In this document: one piece after another, positions 5,792-5,943 of the stretch
How the letters are laid out: each line of letters opens with the position of its first letter
Numbering within the stretch: position 1 is the stretch's first letter
From: Planctomycetota bacterium
Lineage (GTDB): Bacteria > Planctomycetota > Phycisphaerae > FEN-1346
DNA: 5,943 bases
Direction: 5' to 3'
Assembly (NCBI GenBank): GCA_026386995.1
Contig: JAPLMO010000223.1
Span: 1-5,943, forward strand
Notes under the pieces: generated by a model
Told to the model about the DNA's origin: nothing
The model's input: the letters and a program-made list of their open reading frames with translations, nothing else
Databases searched by the model: none
Program-made: the position numbers and the translations under genes

Positions 5792-5839
5792 CAGGCAGTT
5801 CCGGCCATGCTCGCTTCGCAAGACGGCCGGAACCGCCTG
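5792..5839. terminator. Large hairpin between convergent genes, possible bidirectional terminator
   Basis: CAGGCAGTTCCGGCC (5792-5806) pairs with GGCCGGAACCGCCTG (5825-5839) with one mismatch, enclosing an 18-base loop. It lies 40 bases past the mrdA stop and 5 bases past the stop of the minus-strand gene, where a shared terminator is expected. The T tract of a classical intrinsic terminator is missing on both strands, so it might instead be another dispersed palindrome. Confidence 0.5.
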
Positions 5840-5844
5840 ATTCG

Positions 5845-5943
5845 TTACTCGGCACGTTCACCGGCGCTGCCCTCATCCAGAGAACTCAGCAGTTCGCGCA
5901 CCGTCCGGCCCGTCACCGGGTCGCGGGCGTCGGGGGCGATCTC
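5845..5943 (-). CDS. C-terminal fragment of an unidentified protein (5' part outside window)
   Basis: On the minus strand the frame is open from the right edge for 32 codons, ending at TAA (5847-5845). The end reads EIAPDARDPVTGRTVRELL followed by a short acidic Ser/Glu/Gly-rich tail. It looks like a genuine protein C-terminus, with an alternating charged helix and a polar tail. The stop sits just before the convergent hairpin, as expected for a gene end. I do not recognise the family from so little sequence. It is convergent with mrdA, so it is not part of the mreD-mrdA unit. Confidence 0.55.
   Translation of the reverse strand, partial: EIAPDARDPVTGRTVRELLSSLDEGSAGERAE

Overview
This is a very GC-rich window, most likely from a member of the Planctomycetota, perhaps Phycisphaerae-like. 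That placement rests on base composition and on the leftmost protein. Its helical N-terminal half followed by a concanavalin A-like module is an architecture I associate with planctomycetes. No marker gene fixes the taxonomy.

Layout from left to right. (1) 1-1721, minus strand: the N-terminal 573 residues of a secreted, helical-repeat plus lectin-like protein of unknown function. It ends in a proline-rich segment and runs off the left edge. (2) 1722-1839: a short intergenic region with a sigma70-like promoter for gene 1 and one copy of a dispersed hairpin repeat. (3) 1840-2670, minus strand: a complete parvulin (PpiC)-type peptidyl-prolyl isomerase without a visible signal peptide. (4) 2671-3113: a 443-base divergent intergenic region full of structure. 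It has two near-identical GC-rich palindromes, a 90-base element with inverted 30-base ends (27 of 30 positions match), a candidate ppiC promoter and a good mreD promoter. (5) 3114-3641, plus strand: mreD. (6) 3712-5751, plus strand: mrdA, encoding penicillin-binding protein 2, with a second matching promoter just upstream. (7) 5752-5844: a convergent intergenic region with another repeat copy and a large hairpin. (8) 5845-5943, minus strand: the last 32 codons of an unidentified gene.

mreD and mrdA form the functional core: both act in the elongasome that inserts lateral-wall peptidoglycan. Their usual partners mreC (expected upstream) and rodA (expected downstream) are absent from this window. 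The mreD upstream side is a repeat-rich divergent region, and the gene after mrdA is convergent, so the two genes look like an isolated pair.

I see no CRISPR array, tRNA, rRNA, transposase or defence system. The genes are ordinary. The most unusual content is non-coding: a repeat family with the core GGGGGCTAAATA, found four times and only between genes, including one inverted doublet that resembles a REPIN or MITE.
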